This document shows, piece after piece, positions 16,981-25,480 of a DNA stretch of 34,127 nucleotides. The number at the start of each line of letters is the position of its first letter. The first letter of the stretch is position 1. The DNA comes from Oscillospiraceae bacterium. Lineage in GTDB: Bacteria; Bacillota; Clostridia; Oscillospirales; Oscillospiraceae. Position numbers and translations under genes: made by a program. The DNA lies in contig JAFUGY010000079.1 of the NCBI GenBank assembly GCA_017469115.1, positions 1-34,127 of the forward strand, in the 5' to 3' direction. Below the pieces are notes generated by a model, which had not been told where the DNA came from, did not search any database, and saw nothing but the letters and a program-made list of their open reading frames with translations.

Positions 16981-18944
16981 AAGCGTGTAAAGAAAACGGA
17001 CGCAAACAGATAGGAAAGAATGGAGGACGCGGAGAAAAGCGCAGCTGCCAGAACCGGCGGGCAAACCCCAACCAGGGCAAGCACAATCATCAGAAGCCGC
17101 AGCGCAAAATGAACGGAAACACTGAGAAACGACAACCTGGAAGAGGCACGCCCGGCACGCACTGCCGCCGGAAAGCGCTGAATGCCCTCACTGAGCACTG
17201 CCACATCCGCTCGTGAAGCCTCTGCATCGCCCACGGCCCCCGTGGACACAAACAGCCCGTCCGTCGGCACTGCTTCCATCTCGTTGGTGCCGTCTCCCGC
17301 ATAGGCGAGCGTTCTGCCCTGGGTGCGGTTGCTGCTGAGATAGGCTGCAGCGGCCTTTTTTCCTTCGGCATCCAGCTCTGCCTTCACCACATTGAAATTG
17401 AGCGCAGAAGCAATCGGCCTGACGACGGAACGCAGATCGCCTGAGAGAAGGGCAAAATTCTTCACACCGGAGGAGCGAAGCTGCTCAATGGCGTCATAAA
17501 CGCCCTCGCGAACGGGGTTTTCCATCAAAACGTATCCGCAATACTTGCCGTTCACGGCTGCATGAATGGCCGTTCCATGCCCTTCCGGCACGGAGCAGTT
17601 GATGCCGCGCTCAAACAGCAGCGTTGCATTGCCGATGAGCACATCGTTCTTCCCGATTCTGGCGGAAATGCCCTTGCAGGGAATCTCTTCACGTACGATA
17701 TTCCGCACGGCATAGTGATCCGAAACCCCGACGTAGCGCCGCAACGCCTGAGCAATCGGATGATCCGAGCCGCTCTCTGCCTTCACCATGACCGACAGCA
17801 GCGCATCCTCGCTGATGCCGGACGGAGAAACCGACCGCACCGAATAATTTGACTCCGTTACGGTGCAGGTTTTGTTACAGATAAACGTCTCCAGTTTGGC
17901 AAGGGAAAAGAGAACCCGGATTTCCCGGATGACAATTCCGTTGGCAAAAATCTCCGAAACACCGCTGAAAACCGCCAGCGAAAGCGCACCCTTCACGGCA
18001 AACGGGCAGGCTGCCAGCAGCAGCACCATTCCGCGCCGAACGCCGAGATCCCAGTTCCGGGTGAAAAGAGGAACCAGCAGCGTAAACAGCACAAAAGCTG
18101 CAAAAAGCGCCAGATAGGCAATATTGCTGACTCTCACAGTCAGCCGCTCATCCTCGCTCTCTTTGCGAATCGTTGCCGTAAAGGAGGAATAGACCTTTGC
18201 TGCCGTAGAAGAGCTGAAACCGCAGGAGGCACGAATCGTCAGAGGCTCCGTCAGGTTGCGGCAGCCGCCGCATACCGTGCAGCCTTCGGATACGTCCATG
18301 CGTTTTTTGCTTCTGGTAAGAGGGCTCAGGTCTACCGATGAAATCCCATCCAGAACAACTCCGTCGGTCGGGATAATCTCGCCGGGTTCCACCAGCAGCA
18401 GATCCCCTTCCCGGATATGAACGGGTTTGATCTGCCGGACGGTTTTGCCGATATCGTCTTCTTCGATCAGGGAAGCCGTCTGCGGCAGAATGCTGAGAAT
18501 GGCCTGACCACCCTCCTGCTGATGGCGTACGGCTGTAATTTCAACCAGTTTCACCAGCTGGTAAAGCAGCATCATGAGAATAGCCTGGAGTAACATTCCC
18601 GCGGCTATGCCGATCACACAGGCTGCCACAACCGGCAGCGCTTCACAACAGAAGTGCCCGAGGCGAATGTTGTGAATCAGATTATAAATGCAGTGAAAGC
18701 TGACCAGCGCAAAACTGGCAATCCGGAATCCGAGGCGGATTGGAGACCCTTCCTTCAGAAAGAGGGAGACCAGCAAAATCAGCACGCCTGCCAGCAAAAA
18801 CACCGGGATCCGCCATCCGGCGGGATAGGTATCGCTGTCAGCACCGAAATCAGGATACAGGCGTAAAAGCTCCAGGAGGCTGCCCTTTTTGCTTTTGGAC
18901 CGCCCCGGTTTCTGTTTTTTATTTTCAGAAAGGTGTTTACTCAT
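16977..18944 (-). CDS. P1B-like P-type ATPase homologue with degenerate catalytic motifs
   Basis: The 655-aa full-length product has the fold order of a heavy-metal P-type ATPase: N-terminal helices, actuator segment (about 140-265, VEPGEIIPTDGVVLDG), CPx-type helix (AACPFAVKGALS, 311-322), phosphorylation and nucleotide domains, and C-terminal helices. The key motifs are altered. The invariant DKTGT is CNKTCT (Asn357 in place of the phosphorylated Asp, codon AAC). The actuator TGE is LTRSK (209-213). TGDN is SGDLRS, and GDGxND is GDGTNE (550-555). The nucleotide-site HP (DHPIAQAL, 394-401) is kept. No metal-binding CxxC domain precedes the first helix; the tail is Lys-rich. The frame is uninterrupted, so this looks like a maintained pseudoenzyme, not decay. 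Asn cannot form the aspartyl-phosphate, so ATP-driven transport is unlikely. It leads an operon with the HAD phosphatase and a wall-binding protein. Confidence 0.85.
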   Translation of the reverse strand: MSKHLSENKKQKPGRSKSKKGSLLELLRLYPDFGADSDTYPAGWRIPVFLLAGVLILLVSLFLKEGSPIRLGFRIASFALVSFHCIYNLIHNIRLGHFCCEALPVVAACVIGIAAGMLLQAILMMLLYQLVKLVEITAVRHQQEGGQAILSILPQTASLIEEDDIGKTVRQIKPVHIREGDLLLVEPGEIIPTDGVVLDGISSVDLSPLTRSKKRMDVSEGCTVCGGCRNLTEPLTIRASCGFSSSTAAKVYSSFTATIRKESEDERLTVRVSNIAYLALFAAFVLFTLLVPLFTRNWDLGVRRGMVLLLAACPFAVKGALSLAVFSGVSEIFANGIVIREIRVLFSLAKLETFICNKTCTVTESNYSVRSVSPSGISEDALLSVMVKAESGSDHPIAQALRRYVGVSDHYAVRNIVREEIPCKGISARIGKNDVLIGNATLLFERGINCSVPEGHGTAIHAAVNGKYCGYVLMENPVREGVYDAIEQLRSSGVKNFALLSGDLRSVVRPIASALNFNVVKAELDAEGKKAAAAYLSSNRTQGRTLAYAGDGTNEMEAVPTDGLFVSTGAVGDAEASRADVAVLSEGIQRFPAAVRAGRASSRLSFLSVSVHFALRLLMIVLALVGVCPPVLAAALFSASSILSYLFASVFFTRL

Positions 18945-18959
18945 ACCACTGTTCCTGAA

Positions 18960-19172
18960 GGTTTTTTAAGTATAAAATCAATATTTAAGCCCGCTACTGA
19001 AGACGCATGCACGGTTCTTTTAGCCCGCTACGAAGCCCAACGGCGAAGCACATGAAGTGTAGCGAATGTGCGTAGCTAAAAGTGGGTTCGGAGCGGAGAA
19101 GGGAAAATGGCACGAATGTCTTTTCCATAAAAGGTTTTCCTTTTATGGCAGACATGAAGCTGCCATTTTACC
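18960..19172. other. Structured intergenic region with nested hairpins
   Basis: No gene is seen. The block AGCCCGCTACGAAG or a close form appears twice (about 18987 and 19021). TTTTAGC..GCTACG pairs with CGTAGCTAAAA around an internal GCACAT/ATGTGC. Two further hairpins follow: CCATAAAAGG-TTTT-CCTTTTATGG (19125-19148) and ATGGCAG/CTGCCAT (19144-19165). The last two may terminate the obg-flippase transcript on the minus strand. Confidence 0.5.
19125..19165 (-). terminator. Overlapping hairpins, possible terminator of the flippase operon
   Basis: CCATAAAAGG (19125-19134) and CCTTTTATGG (19139-19148) form a perfect 10-bp stem with a 4-base loop; ATGGCAG and CTGCCAT form an overlapping alternative stem. 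They lie 90-125 bp beyond the flippase stop. There is no long T run, so termination is a guess. Confidence 0.4.
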
Positions 19173-19250
19173 GAAAGCTCGCGCGGGTAATCTGAAATCG
19201 AGGTAAAACGCCGTCTCGCGAGCAGCTTGCTGTGCACAAAGAACGATGCT
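19173..19250 (-). repeat. Interspersed repeat family, copy 6 (reverse orientation)
   Basis: Read on the minus strand from the flippase stop: GCATCGTTCTTTGTGCACAG, CAAGCTGCTCGCGAGACGG, the middle, CCTCGATTTCAG and CGCGCGAGCTTTCG. It is a short form without the GTCCCC tail. The GTGCA end is within two bases of the stop codon region (19252-19254). Confidence 0.82.
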
Positions 19251-19251
19251 T

Positions 19252-20691
19252 TCAATTCCCGCGTTTTAATAGCTTTCCGGCAATCCCGAGCAGATACCGA
19301 AACGGTTCCAGCTTCAGCAGTGCAGAGACTCCAACGTAAATCACCGCGCCGAGCAGAACCTGCAAAACCAGTGTCACCAGATTGCCGAGCCCCAGAAGAG
19401 AAAGCGCATAAACAGCAGCGCCCATTGCTGCAGAGAGCAGAAATGCCGGGAAAATATCTTTCATCTGCTCCGTGAACGCATAGCCACAGAGCCTTTTGTT
19501 GGGAAATGCATTGATAAACAGGCAGAGGAAGCCCTCTGTCAGAAGGCCGAATGCCATCGCTTTCACACCGATAAAAATGGTGCCGACAACAAAAGCCAGA
19601 TCCAGAATACGTTTGGCCACTTCCAGCTTCAGGAAGATATCGCTTCTCCCCATCGCCTTGATGGCGTTGAGGTTGGCCGTATGGATCGGGAAAAGCGCAT
19701 AATACAAGCTGAAAATGCGAAGAAACGGGACGCACGGCAGCCATTCCTCCCCCAGCAGGAGAGAAACCAGCGGCCTTGCACAGACAAAAAGCCCGATCAT
19801 CAACGGCCACATGATATAAGAGCTGATCTGAATAGCCCGGCGCGTCATGGCCTTCACATTTTCGGAAGAATCCTGCTGCTGTGAAAGTGCCGGCAGCAGC
19901 ACGCTGTCGATCGAGGAATTCACATTGTCCACAATCAGGTTGGGAAAGAGAATGCCTTCATTATAAAAGGAAAGATCCGAAGCGGAAAACCGGTAGCCGA
20001 TAATCAGGGGCCTCAGCTTGTCCGACACGATATTGAGCACGCTGGACACCAGCAGCTTCCACCCATAGGAAAAGAGGCCTTTCAGCCGTTCCGGCGAAAA
20101 CTGCAGTTTCGGCCGCCATTTCACCGTAAACCACAGGATCAGCGTGCCGACCAGGTTATTCAGCAGATACTGCGTCACATATGCCCAGACGCCGAACCCT
20201 TTCACCGCCATGCCGATGCCGACGATTGCGGCTGTAATCGTCCCGCCCAGGGTGGCGAAAAAGAAGCGCTTGAAGAGCATGTTGCGGGAAACATAGGCTT
20301 GCTGCACATTCCGCACACCCGCGATGATCAGAATCAGGCCTACCACGCGAACAACCTGCAGCAGTTCCGGCTTTCGATAGAGCCTTGCAATCATGGGGGC
20401 GGCAGCAAACAGCAGCGCATAAAGCACCACAGAAATCGCGAGGTTGAAAAAGAAAACCGACGAAAAATCCAGATCGTCCGCATCCTTTTTCTGGATCAGA
20501 GCCGTGCCGAATCCGCTTTCCACAAACACCTGCAGAATCTCTGTGAACACCAGCACAATCGTCACGGTGCCATAGAGCTCCGGTGCCAGAATCCGCGCCA
20601 GAATCAGGTTGACAATGACCGAAATCAGCTTTGCTCCGATCCTCTCGGAGAAGCGCCACAGCAGATTGGAAAATACGTTATTTCCGTTCAT
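19252..20691 (-). CDS. Polysaccharide flippase (Wzx/PST family, MOP superfamily)
   Basis: A 479-aa integral membrane protein with about 12-14 predicted helices and the N-terminal pattern of PST-family exporters (LLWRFSERIGAKLISVIVNLILARILAPELYG). Members of this family, such as TuaB or WzxC, move lipid-linked oligosaccharides across the membrane. Other recognisable pieces are ESGFGTALIQKKDADDLDFSS, YRFSASDLSFYNEG and LLPALSQQQDS. No glycosyltransferase or polymerase genes lie nearby, so the substrate is unknown. The start at 20691 is four bases after the obg stop; its ribosome site must lie within the obg end, suggesting translational coupling at the tail of the rplU-rpmA-obg operon. A copy of the dispersed repeat follows directly. 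Confidence 0.88.
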   Translation of the reverse strand: MNGNNVFSNLLWRFSERIGAKLISVIVNLILARILAPELYGTVTIVLVFTEILQVFVESGFGTALIQKKDADDLDFSSVFFFNLAISVVLYALLFAAAPMIARLYRKPELLQVVRVVGLILIIAGVRNVQQAYVSRNMLFKRFFFATLGGTITAAIVGIGMAVKGFGVWAYVTQYLLNNLVGTLILWFTVKWRPKLQFSPERLKGLFSYGWKLLVSSVLNIVSDKLRPLIIGYRFSASDLSFYNEGILFPNLIVDNVNSSIDSVLLPALSQQQDSSENVKAMTRRAIQISSYIMWPLMIGLFVCARPLVSLLLGEEWLPCVPFLRIFSLYYALFPIHTANLNAIKAMGRSDIFLKLEVAKRILDLAFVVGTIFIGVKAMAFGLLTEGFLCLFINAFPNKRLCGYAFTEQMKDIFPAFLLSAAMGAAVYALSLLGLGNLVTLVLQVLLGAVIYVGVSALLKLEPFRYLLGIAGKLLKRGN

Positions 20692-20695
20692 TGGT

Positions 20696-21979
20696 TCAGT
20701 CTTTATACTCGAACATCAGGTCGTAGATGCTGACGGTGTCCCCGTCCTTCACGCCCATCTCTTCCATCCTCGCATAAATGCCGGAAGTTCTCAATGCGCG
20801 GTCAAAAAACATCATGCTCTCATGGTCCGAGAAGTTGACGGTAGCGCAAAGCCGCTGCATCCAGGGGCCTTCCACCGTCCACAATTCATCAAAGTGCTGA
20901 ATCACCACATCGTCCGCCGAGCCGATCTCCGGTTCGGGCGCCACGTAATCCGCCTCATATGCCTTGGGCAGCGGAATCGTGCTGAGCGCGTCAGCACACT
21001 CCTTCACCAGTGCCTCAACCCCGCTGTGGGTGGCGGCACTCATCACGAAAAAGCGATACCCAAGCGCTTCCGCATGTTCCTTCAGCCGATGGATATTCTC
21101 CTGTTCTTCTTCGGAAAGAAGATCCGCCTTGTTGCCGACGACGATCTGCATCCGTGTGGAGAGCTCTTCACTGTATTCCTTCAGCTCCGCATTGATTTTG
21201 TCGAAATCCTCTACCGGATCCCGCCCTTCGGAGCCGGAGACATCCACCACATGCACGAGAAGCCTGCAGCGATCCACATGGCGGAGAAAATCATGCCCGA
21301 GACCGGCCCCTTCGGAGGCACCTTCAATCAGCCCGGGGATATCCGCCATCACAAAACTCCTGCCCTCATCCACGTATACCACGCCGAGGTTCGGATAAAG
21401 TGTTGTAAAATGATAATTCGCAATTTTCGGGTGAGCTTTGCTTACCACCGACAAAAGGGTAGACTTCCCGACATTCGGAAATCCGACGAGCCCCACATCC
21501 GCCAGAAGCTTGAGTTCCAGCGTCATCTCAAAGGATTCACCCTCCAGCCCCGGTTTTGCAAACCGCGGCACCTGGCGCGTCGGCGTGGCAAAATGCATAT
21601 TGCCCCAGCCGCCTCTGCCTCCCTTGGCGGCAACCCAGTCTTCCCCGGAGGACATGTCGTGCATAATCGCATTCGTGGCCGTATCGCGTACGACCGTCCC
21701 TCGGGGCACGCGGATATACAGTGATTCCCCGTCCTTGCCGTTGCAGCGTTTTCCGTTGCCGTTGCTGCCGTTGCCGGCGACAAACTTGTGCTTGTAGCGA
21801 AAATCCATCAGGGTTGACATGTTGTCGTCCACCGTGAAAATCACACTTCCGCCGCGTCCGCCGTCACCGCCGTCGGGGCCTCCTGCAGCCACATACTTTT
21901 CCCGATGAAAAGCAATGGCGCCGTCTCCCCCTTTGCCGCCTTTTACGGTTATTCTTGTTTTGTCGATAAAGCTTGTCAT
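20696..21979 (-). CDS. obg: Obg/CgtA GTPase
   Basis: An essential ribosome-assembly and stress-responsive GTPase, 427 aa from the favoured start. The glycine-rich Obg fold fills the N-terminal ~158 residues (KGGKGGDGAIAFHREKY, GGPDGGDGGRGGSV, KGGRGGWGNMHFATP). The G domain has G1 GFPNVGKST, G3 DIPGLIEGASEGAGLGHDFL, G4 NKAD and G5 SAAT. The C-terminal OCT domain (about 340-425) is present. The open frame extends to ATG 21991, but ATG 21979 has GAGG properly placed inside the longer version and matches the family start (MTSFIDKTRI). It is downstream of rpmA, separated by a hairpin (21998-22023) that may partly terminate. This order, rplU-rpmA-obg, is conserved in many bacteria. Confidence 0.97.
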   Translation of the reverse strand: MTSFIDKTRITVKGGKGGDGAIAFHREKYVAAGGPDGGDGGRGGSVIFTVDDNMSTLMDFRYKHKFVAGNGSNGNGKRCNGKDGESLYIRVPRGTVVRDTATNAIMHDMSSGEDWVAAKGGRGGWGNMHFATPTRQVPRFAKPGLEGESFEMTLELKLLADVGLVGFPNVGKSTLLSVVSKAHPKIANYHFTTLYPNLGVVYVDEGRSFVMADIPGLIEGASEGAGLGHDFLRHVDRCRLLVHVVDVSGSEGRDPVEDFDKINAELKEYSEELSTRMQIVVGNKADLLSEEEQENIHRLKEHAEALGYRFFVMSAATHSGVEALVKECADALSTIPLPKAYEADYVAPEPEIGSADDVVIQHFDELWTVEGPWMQRLCATVNFSDHESMMFFDRALRTSGIYARMEEMGVKDGDTVSIYDLMFEYKD

Positions 21980-21997
21980 AGCCATCCTCATATTAGA

Positions 21998-22023
21998 AAA
22001 GGCCGGACTGAAAGCCCGGCCTT
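21998..22023 (-). terminator. Hairpin between rpmA and obg
   Basis: On the minus strand AAGGCCGG and CCGGCCTT form a GC-rich 8-bp stem with a ~9-nt loop, followed by TTTTC. It is probably a partial terminator that lowers obg expression relative to the ribosomal proteins. Confidence 0.65.
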
Positions 22024-22036
22024 ACGGTTCACTTTT

Positions 22037-22300
22037 TTACTGAGCGAGCTCTTCGTAAACAGAAACCTTTTTACGGTCTTTGCCGAGACGCTCAAATCTG
22101 ACAGTACCATCCACGAGTGCGAACAGGGTATCATCTTTGCCCTTGCCCACGTTAGTGCCCGGATGAATTTTCGTTCCGCGCTGTCTGACGAGGATGTTGC
22201 CAGCAAGCACAAACTGACCGTCTGCTCTCTTGGCTCCAAGACGCTGTGACGCACTGTCACGGCCGTTCTTGGTAGAACCCATTCCTTTTTTATGAGCCAT
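22037..22300 (-). CDS. rpmA: 50S ribosomal protein L27, lacking the N-terminal extension
   Basis: Ribosomal protein of the large subunit near the peptidyl-transferase centre, 87 aa. It begins [20 protein letters not shown], and continues with [14 protein letters not shown] and [13 protein letters not shown], all typical. In most Bacillota L27 is made with a cleavable leader (xxLQFF) removed by the Prp protease encoded between rplU and rpmA. Here the codon right before ATG is an in-frame TGA and the gap to rplU is 43 bp, so neither the leader nor prp is present at this locus. The ribosome site is GGGAGG. This makes L27 like that of Proteobacteria in its N-terminus. Confidence 0.98.
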   Translation of the reverse strand: MAHKKGMGSTKNGRDSASQRLGAKRADGQFVLAGNILVRQRGTKIHPGTNVGKGKDDTLFALVDGTVRFERLGKDRKKVSVYEELAQ

Positions 22301-22343
22301 TCAGGTGTAACCTCCCTTTGTCAAAATCAGGTATGCGGAAAAA

Positions 22344-22658
22344 TCAGCAATTAATTGCTTCAATCTGGACCTTGGTATACGGCTGTCTGTGGCCCTGCGT
22401 TCTGCGATAGCCTTTTTTCGGCTTCATCTTGTAAACGCGGATCTTTGCGGATCTGCCGGACTTCACAAGATTTGCAGTGACCGTTGCGCCCTCAATGTAA
22501 GGTTTGCCGAAGGTCGCATTCTCACCGTCAACAACGGCAAGAACCTTGTCGAACTTAACGGAAGCACCCGCTTCGCCTTCGAGCTTCTCGATGAAAATCA
22601 CATCGCCCTCAGAAACACGGTACTGCTTGCCGCCGGTAACGATAAAAGCATTCTTCAA
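22344..22658 (-). CDS. rplU: 50S ribosomal protein L21
   Basis: Large-subunit ribosomal protein, 104 aa. Recognisable segments are [15 protein letters not shown] near the start, and [21 protein letters not shown] at the end (the usual KRRKxYRRKxGHRQ-type tail). The start is TTG at 22658, with GGAGG seven to eleven bases upstream; no better ATG exists in frame. It is the first gene of the rplU-rpmA-obg-flippase operon, driven by the promoter at 22740-22768 through a ~75-nt leader that contains a possible regulatory hairpin. Confidence 0.98.
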   Translation of the reverse strand: MKNAFIVTGGKQYRVSEGDVIFIEKLEGEAGASVKFDKVLAVVDGENATFGKPYIEGATVTANLVKSGRSAKIRVYKMKPKKGYRRTQGHRQPYTKVQIEAINC

Positions 22659-22674
22659 TGAACTTTCCTCCCTC

Positions 22675-22735
22675 TTTACAGGTCTCGCTCTTGAGGCGGA
22701 GACAACTCACTTTTCAAGCCTCTTCAACGCAGCTA
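22675..22735 (-). promoter_or_regulatory. Possible L21 leader (autoregulatory 5' UTR)
   Basis: The transcript between the promoter and rplU can form GTCTC/GAGAC (about 22681-22703) and the alternative GAGGC/GCCTC pairing. Rfam describes an L21 leader in Bacillota; whether this matches its consensus I cannot test. The position and competing stems fit such a role. Confidence 0.4.
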
Positions 22736-22739
22736 TAGT

Positions 22740-22768
22740 AGTATACAAAACTTGATTCGAAAAGTCAA
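22740..22768 (-). promoter_or_regulatory. Strong promoter for the rplU operon
   Basis: On the minus strand TTGACT (22763-22768), exactly 17 bp, TATACT (22740-22745). Near-consensus sigma-A promoter, overlapping the short gap after the upstream PLP-enzyme gene. Confidence 0.85.
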
Positions 22769-22776
22769 TCATTTTT

Positions 22777-24027
22777 TTACTGAAAAATCTGATTTACTGC
22801 CATCATCACGCCGAGTTTGCCGGATTCATAGGTGAGGCCGCCCTGCAGATAAACGCAGTAAGGGTCGCGCATGGGCCCGTCGCACGAAAGCTCGATGGAG
22901 CTGCCCTGGATAAAAGCGCCTGCCGCCATGATGACATCGCAGTCATATCCCGGCATGGGAGCCGGAACAGGAGCGACAAAGGAATCCACCGGAGCGCCTG
23001 ATTGAATGCCGCGGCAGAAGGCTTCCATTTTTTCGGGTGACCCGAGAGAAATGCGCTGAATGATATCCGAACGCTTTTCATCGTAACGAGGAAAGCTCTC
23101 ATATCCGCAAAGGTGCATCATGGCAGCGGCAAACACCGCGGTTTTCACTGCCTGCATCACAATATGCGGCGCCATGAAAAATCCCTGGAACAAAAGCCGG
23201 CTCGTGCCGAGGGTCGAGCCGCATTCCCCGCCGATGCCCGGCAATGTGAGCCTGCAGGCAGCTTTTTCAATCAGGTCTGCCCGGCCGGCAATATAGCCGC
23301 CCGTGGGTGCAAGGCCGCCGCCGGGATTTTTGATGAGTGAACCCGCCATCAGATCGGCTCCGACATGGGTCGGCTCCAGAACATCGGTGAATTCCCCATA
23401 GCAGTTGTCCACAAAAATGGATACGTCCTGCCGCTTTTCCTTGACGGTTTTACAAATCTCCCCGATTTGCTGAACAGAAAGCGCTTTTCTCGTGCTGTAG
23501 CCGATGGAGCGCTGCAGCGTAACCGCTTTCACAGCAGGATCTTCCAGCGCTTTCAGAATTCCCGGGAGATCGGGGGAACCGTCTTCCCGGAGATCTACCT
23601 GCTCATAACCGATGCCGTAAAACCGCAGGGAGCCAAACTCCTCCCCCGTGATGCCGATGGCCTGATGGAGCGTGTCATAAGGCTTCCCTGTAGCAGCGAG
23701 AATTTTTTCTCCCGGGCAACACAAAGCGAACAGCGCCGCTGTGATGGCATGGGTGCCGTTGACAAAATGGGGGCGTACCAGGGCAGCTTCGGTGCCGAAA
23801 ACGCGGGCATAGATTTTCTCCAGTGTTTCCCTGCCGAGATCGTCGTAGCCATAACCCGTTGTTCCGGCAAAGCAGGCTTCGGAAACACGAAATTCCTGAA
23901 AGGCATCCATCACGCGGATGGTATTCTGTTCGCAGATTTCTTGCAGGGCGGCAAACTGCGGGGCCGCAAGCGCTTCGGCACGGCGGGCAAGATCCATGAT
24001 TTCGGGTCTGATTTCTGAACTTTTCAC
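22777..24027 (-). CDS. Methionine gamma-lyase family PLP enzyme ('aluminium resistance protein', YnbB-like)
   Basis: A 416-aa cytoplasmic PLP-dependent enzyme of the aspartate-aminotransferase fold. The N-terminal segment GTTGYGYDDLGRETLEKIYA and the tract RPHFVNGTHAITAALFALC are typical of the family annotated as methionine gamma-lyase or aluminium resistance protein. The cofactor lysine is expected in AGSLIKNPGGGLAPTGGY; FVDNCYGEF holds the aspartate that binds the pyridine nitrogen. The C-terminal region has QGSSIELSCDGP and LQGGLTYE. The reaction is uncertain; cleavage of sulfur amino acids is the usual guess. The start is GTG at 24027, overlapping the murD stop as GTGA, so the two genes are translationally coupled. 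No terminator follows; the rplU promoter lies straight after it. Confidence 0.88.
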   Translation of the reverse strand: MKSSEIRPEIMDLARRAEALAAPQFAALQEICEQNTIRVMDAFQEFRVSEACFAGTTGYGYDDLGRETLEKIYARVFGTEAALVRPHFVNGTHAITAALFALCCPGEKILAATGKPYDTLHQAIGITGEEFGSLRFYGIGYEQVDLREDGSPDLPGILKALEDPAVKAVTLQRSIGYSTRKALSVQQIGEICKTVKEKRQDVSIFVDNCYGEFTDVLEPTHVGADLMAGSLIKNPGGGLAPTGGYIAGRADLIEKAACRLTLPGIGGECGSTLGTSRLLFQGFFMAPHIVMQAVKTAVFAAAMMHLCGYESFPRYDEKRSDIIQRISLGSPEKMEAFCRGIQSGAPVDSFVAPVPAPMPGYDCDVIMAAGAFIQGSSIELSCDGPMRDPYCVYLQGGLTYESGKLGVMMAVNQIFQ

Positions 24028-25409
24028 TCTTCCAGCTCCATTACCAGTTTTTTGAAATGTCTGCCTCTCTCGGCAAAGTTTTTAAAAGCGTCGAACGCAG
24101 CGCAGGCCGGTGAGAGGAGCACAATGTCCCCTTCCTGCGCCATGGAAGAAGCCTCATGAACAGTCTGATCAAAGCCATCGATCTTTTTCAGGATCAACCC
24201 GGACGAGGCAAAATACGGTGAAGCTTTCACGGCTTCGGCAATTTTGTCGGCCGTGGCACCCGTCACCAAAACGGCTTTGGCTCGCAGGCAGAGCTCATCG
24301 CCGAGGGAATCAAAGGGAATATGCTTGTCGTATCCGCCTGCAATCACAATGGGCTTTGTTTTCAAAGCATGCAGGCCGGCGATGGTGCGCGTCGGACTGG
24401 TGCCGATGGAATCGTTGATATAGGTGACGCCGTGAAGCACACGCACTGTCTCCAGCCGGTGCTCAACACCGCGAAATGTTTTGGCAACCGAGCAACAAAT
24501 TTCATCACTCACCAGATCGGCTGTGGCAGCAAAGGCCGCCATGTAGTTCATGCAGTTGTGCTCGCCGGGCAGAAGAATTTCATCAGAGCGCATGATGGGC
24601 GTGAACACACCGTGATCGGCACGCAAGAGCACGCCGTCTTTCCGGAATACACCGTCCGGTACTTCCTTCTCCAGAGAGAAATAGCGCTTTTGTGCAGCAG
24701 CTTCCGAGGCAAATTCGTGCGTGCGGGCATCTTCTGCATTCAGGACGATGACGTCTTCTTGCCGCTGCCTGCGGTAGATTGACTTTTTGGCGTCTACGTA
24801 ATCTTCATAATCCTTGTGCTTGTCGAGATGGTTGGGGCTGATATTGGTAATCACCGAAACATCCGGCCGGCACTCCATACTGTGCAGCTGGAAAGAGCTG
24901 AGCTCCAGCACAACAATATCCTCTTTTTTCATCTCCGGGGTTTCACACAGAAGAGGCTTGCCGATGTTGCCCCCGAGATGCACCGTGTAACCTGCCGCCT
25001 TCAGCAGCTCGGAAATGATGGTGGTCGTGGTAGTCTTCCCGTCGCTCCCCGTCACGGCAAAGATGCGGCAGGGACAAACCTGAAAGAAGACCTCCATCTC
25101 TGAAGTGATCACGCTGCCCTTTTGCCTTGCCCGCTCGAGATGCTCCTCAAACGGCATGAGACCGGGGGTGCGGAAAATAAGATCAAAATCGAGATCCTCC
25201 AGATAATCTTCTCCGAGGCGAAGATGAGCACCGAGGGCAAGGAGTTTGTCCGCCTCGTCCCCCATCTCTTCTTTTGTGCGCTTGTCACAGGCCGTCACAC
25301 GGCAACCGGAAGCAAGCAGCATGGTAATCAGCGGCTCATTGCTCACCCCGATGCCAATCACACAGATTGACTTTTCGCGGATGGACTCGACATAGTTTTC
25401 CAACGTCAT
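24024..25409 (-). CDS. murD: UDP-N-acetylmuramoyl-L-alanine:D-glutamate ligase
   Basis: Adds D-glutamate to UDP-MurNAc-L-Ala in cytoplasmic peptidoglycan precursor synthesis, using ATP. 461 aa. The N-terminal Rossmann-like domain shows VIGIGVSNEPL; the ATP-binding loop is TGSDGKTTTTT (120-130; usual form GTNGKTT); ELSSFQL and ITNISPNHLDKHKDYEDY follow, then NAED and the C-terminal YINDSIGTSPTRT and VIAGGYDKHIPF. It is complete. The ATG at 25409 follows GGGAGGAG. It stands away from the usual mur/fts cluster, here divergent from rnpB and coupled to a PLP enzyme. Confidence 0.95.
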   Translation of the reverse strand: MTLENYVESIREKSICVIGIGVSNEPLITMLLASGCRVTACDKRTKEEMGDEADKLLALGAHLRLGEDYLEDLDFDLIFRTPGLMPFEEHLERARQKGSVITSEMEVFFQVCPCRIFAVTGSDGKTTTTTIISELLKAAGYTVHLGGNIGKPLLCETPEMKKEDIVVLELSSFQLHSMECRPDVSVITNISPNHLDKHKDYEDYVDAKKSIYRRQRQEDVIVLNAEDARTHEFASEAAAQKRYFSLEKEVPDGVFRKDGVLLRADHGVFTPIMRSDEILLPGEHNCMNYMAAFAATADLVSDEICCSVAKTFRGVEHRLETVRVLHGVTYINDSIGTSPTRTIAGLHALKTKPIVIAGGYDKHIPFDSLGDELCLRAKAVLVTGATADKIAEAVKASPYFASSGLILKKIDGFDQTVHEASSMAQEGDIVLLSPACAAFDAFKNFAERGRHFKKLVMELEE

Positions 25410-25480
25410 AAAACCGATTCTCCTCCCTACCCTTCACAGGAATGAACCTTTGTCAGGCTCCCGAAAGCCCAAACAGAGGT

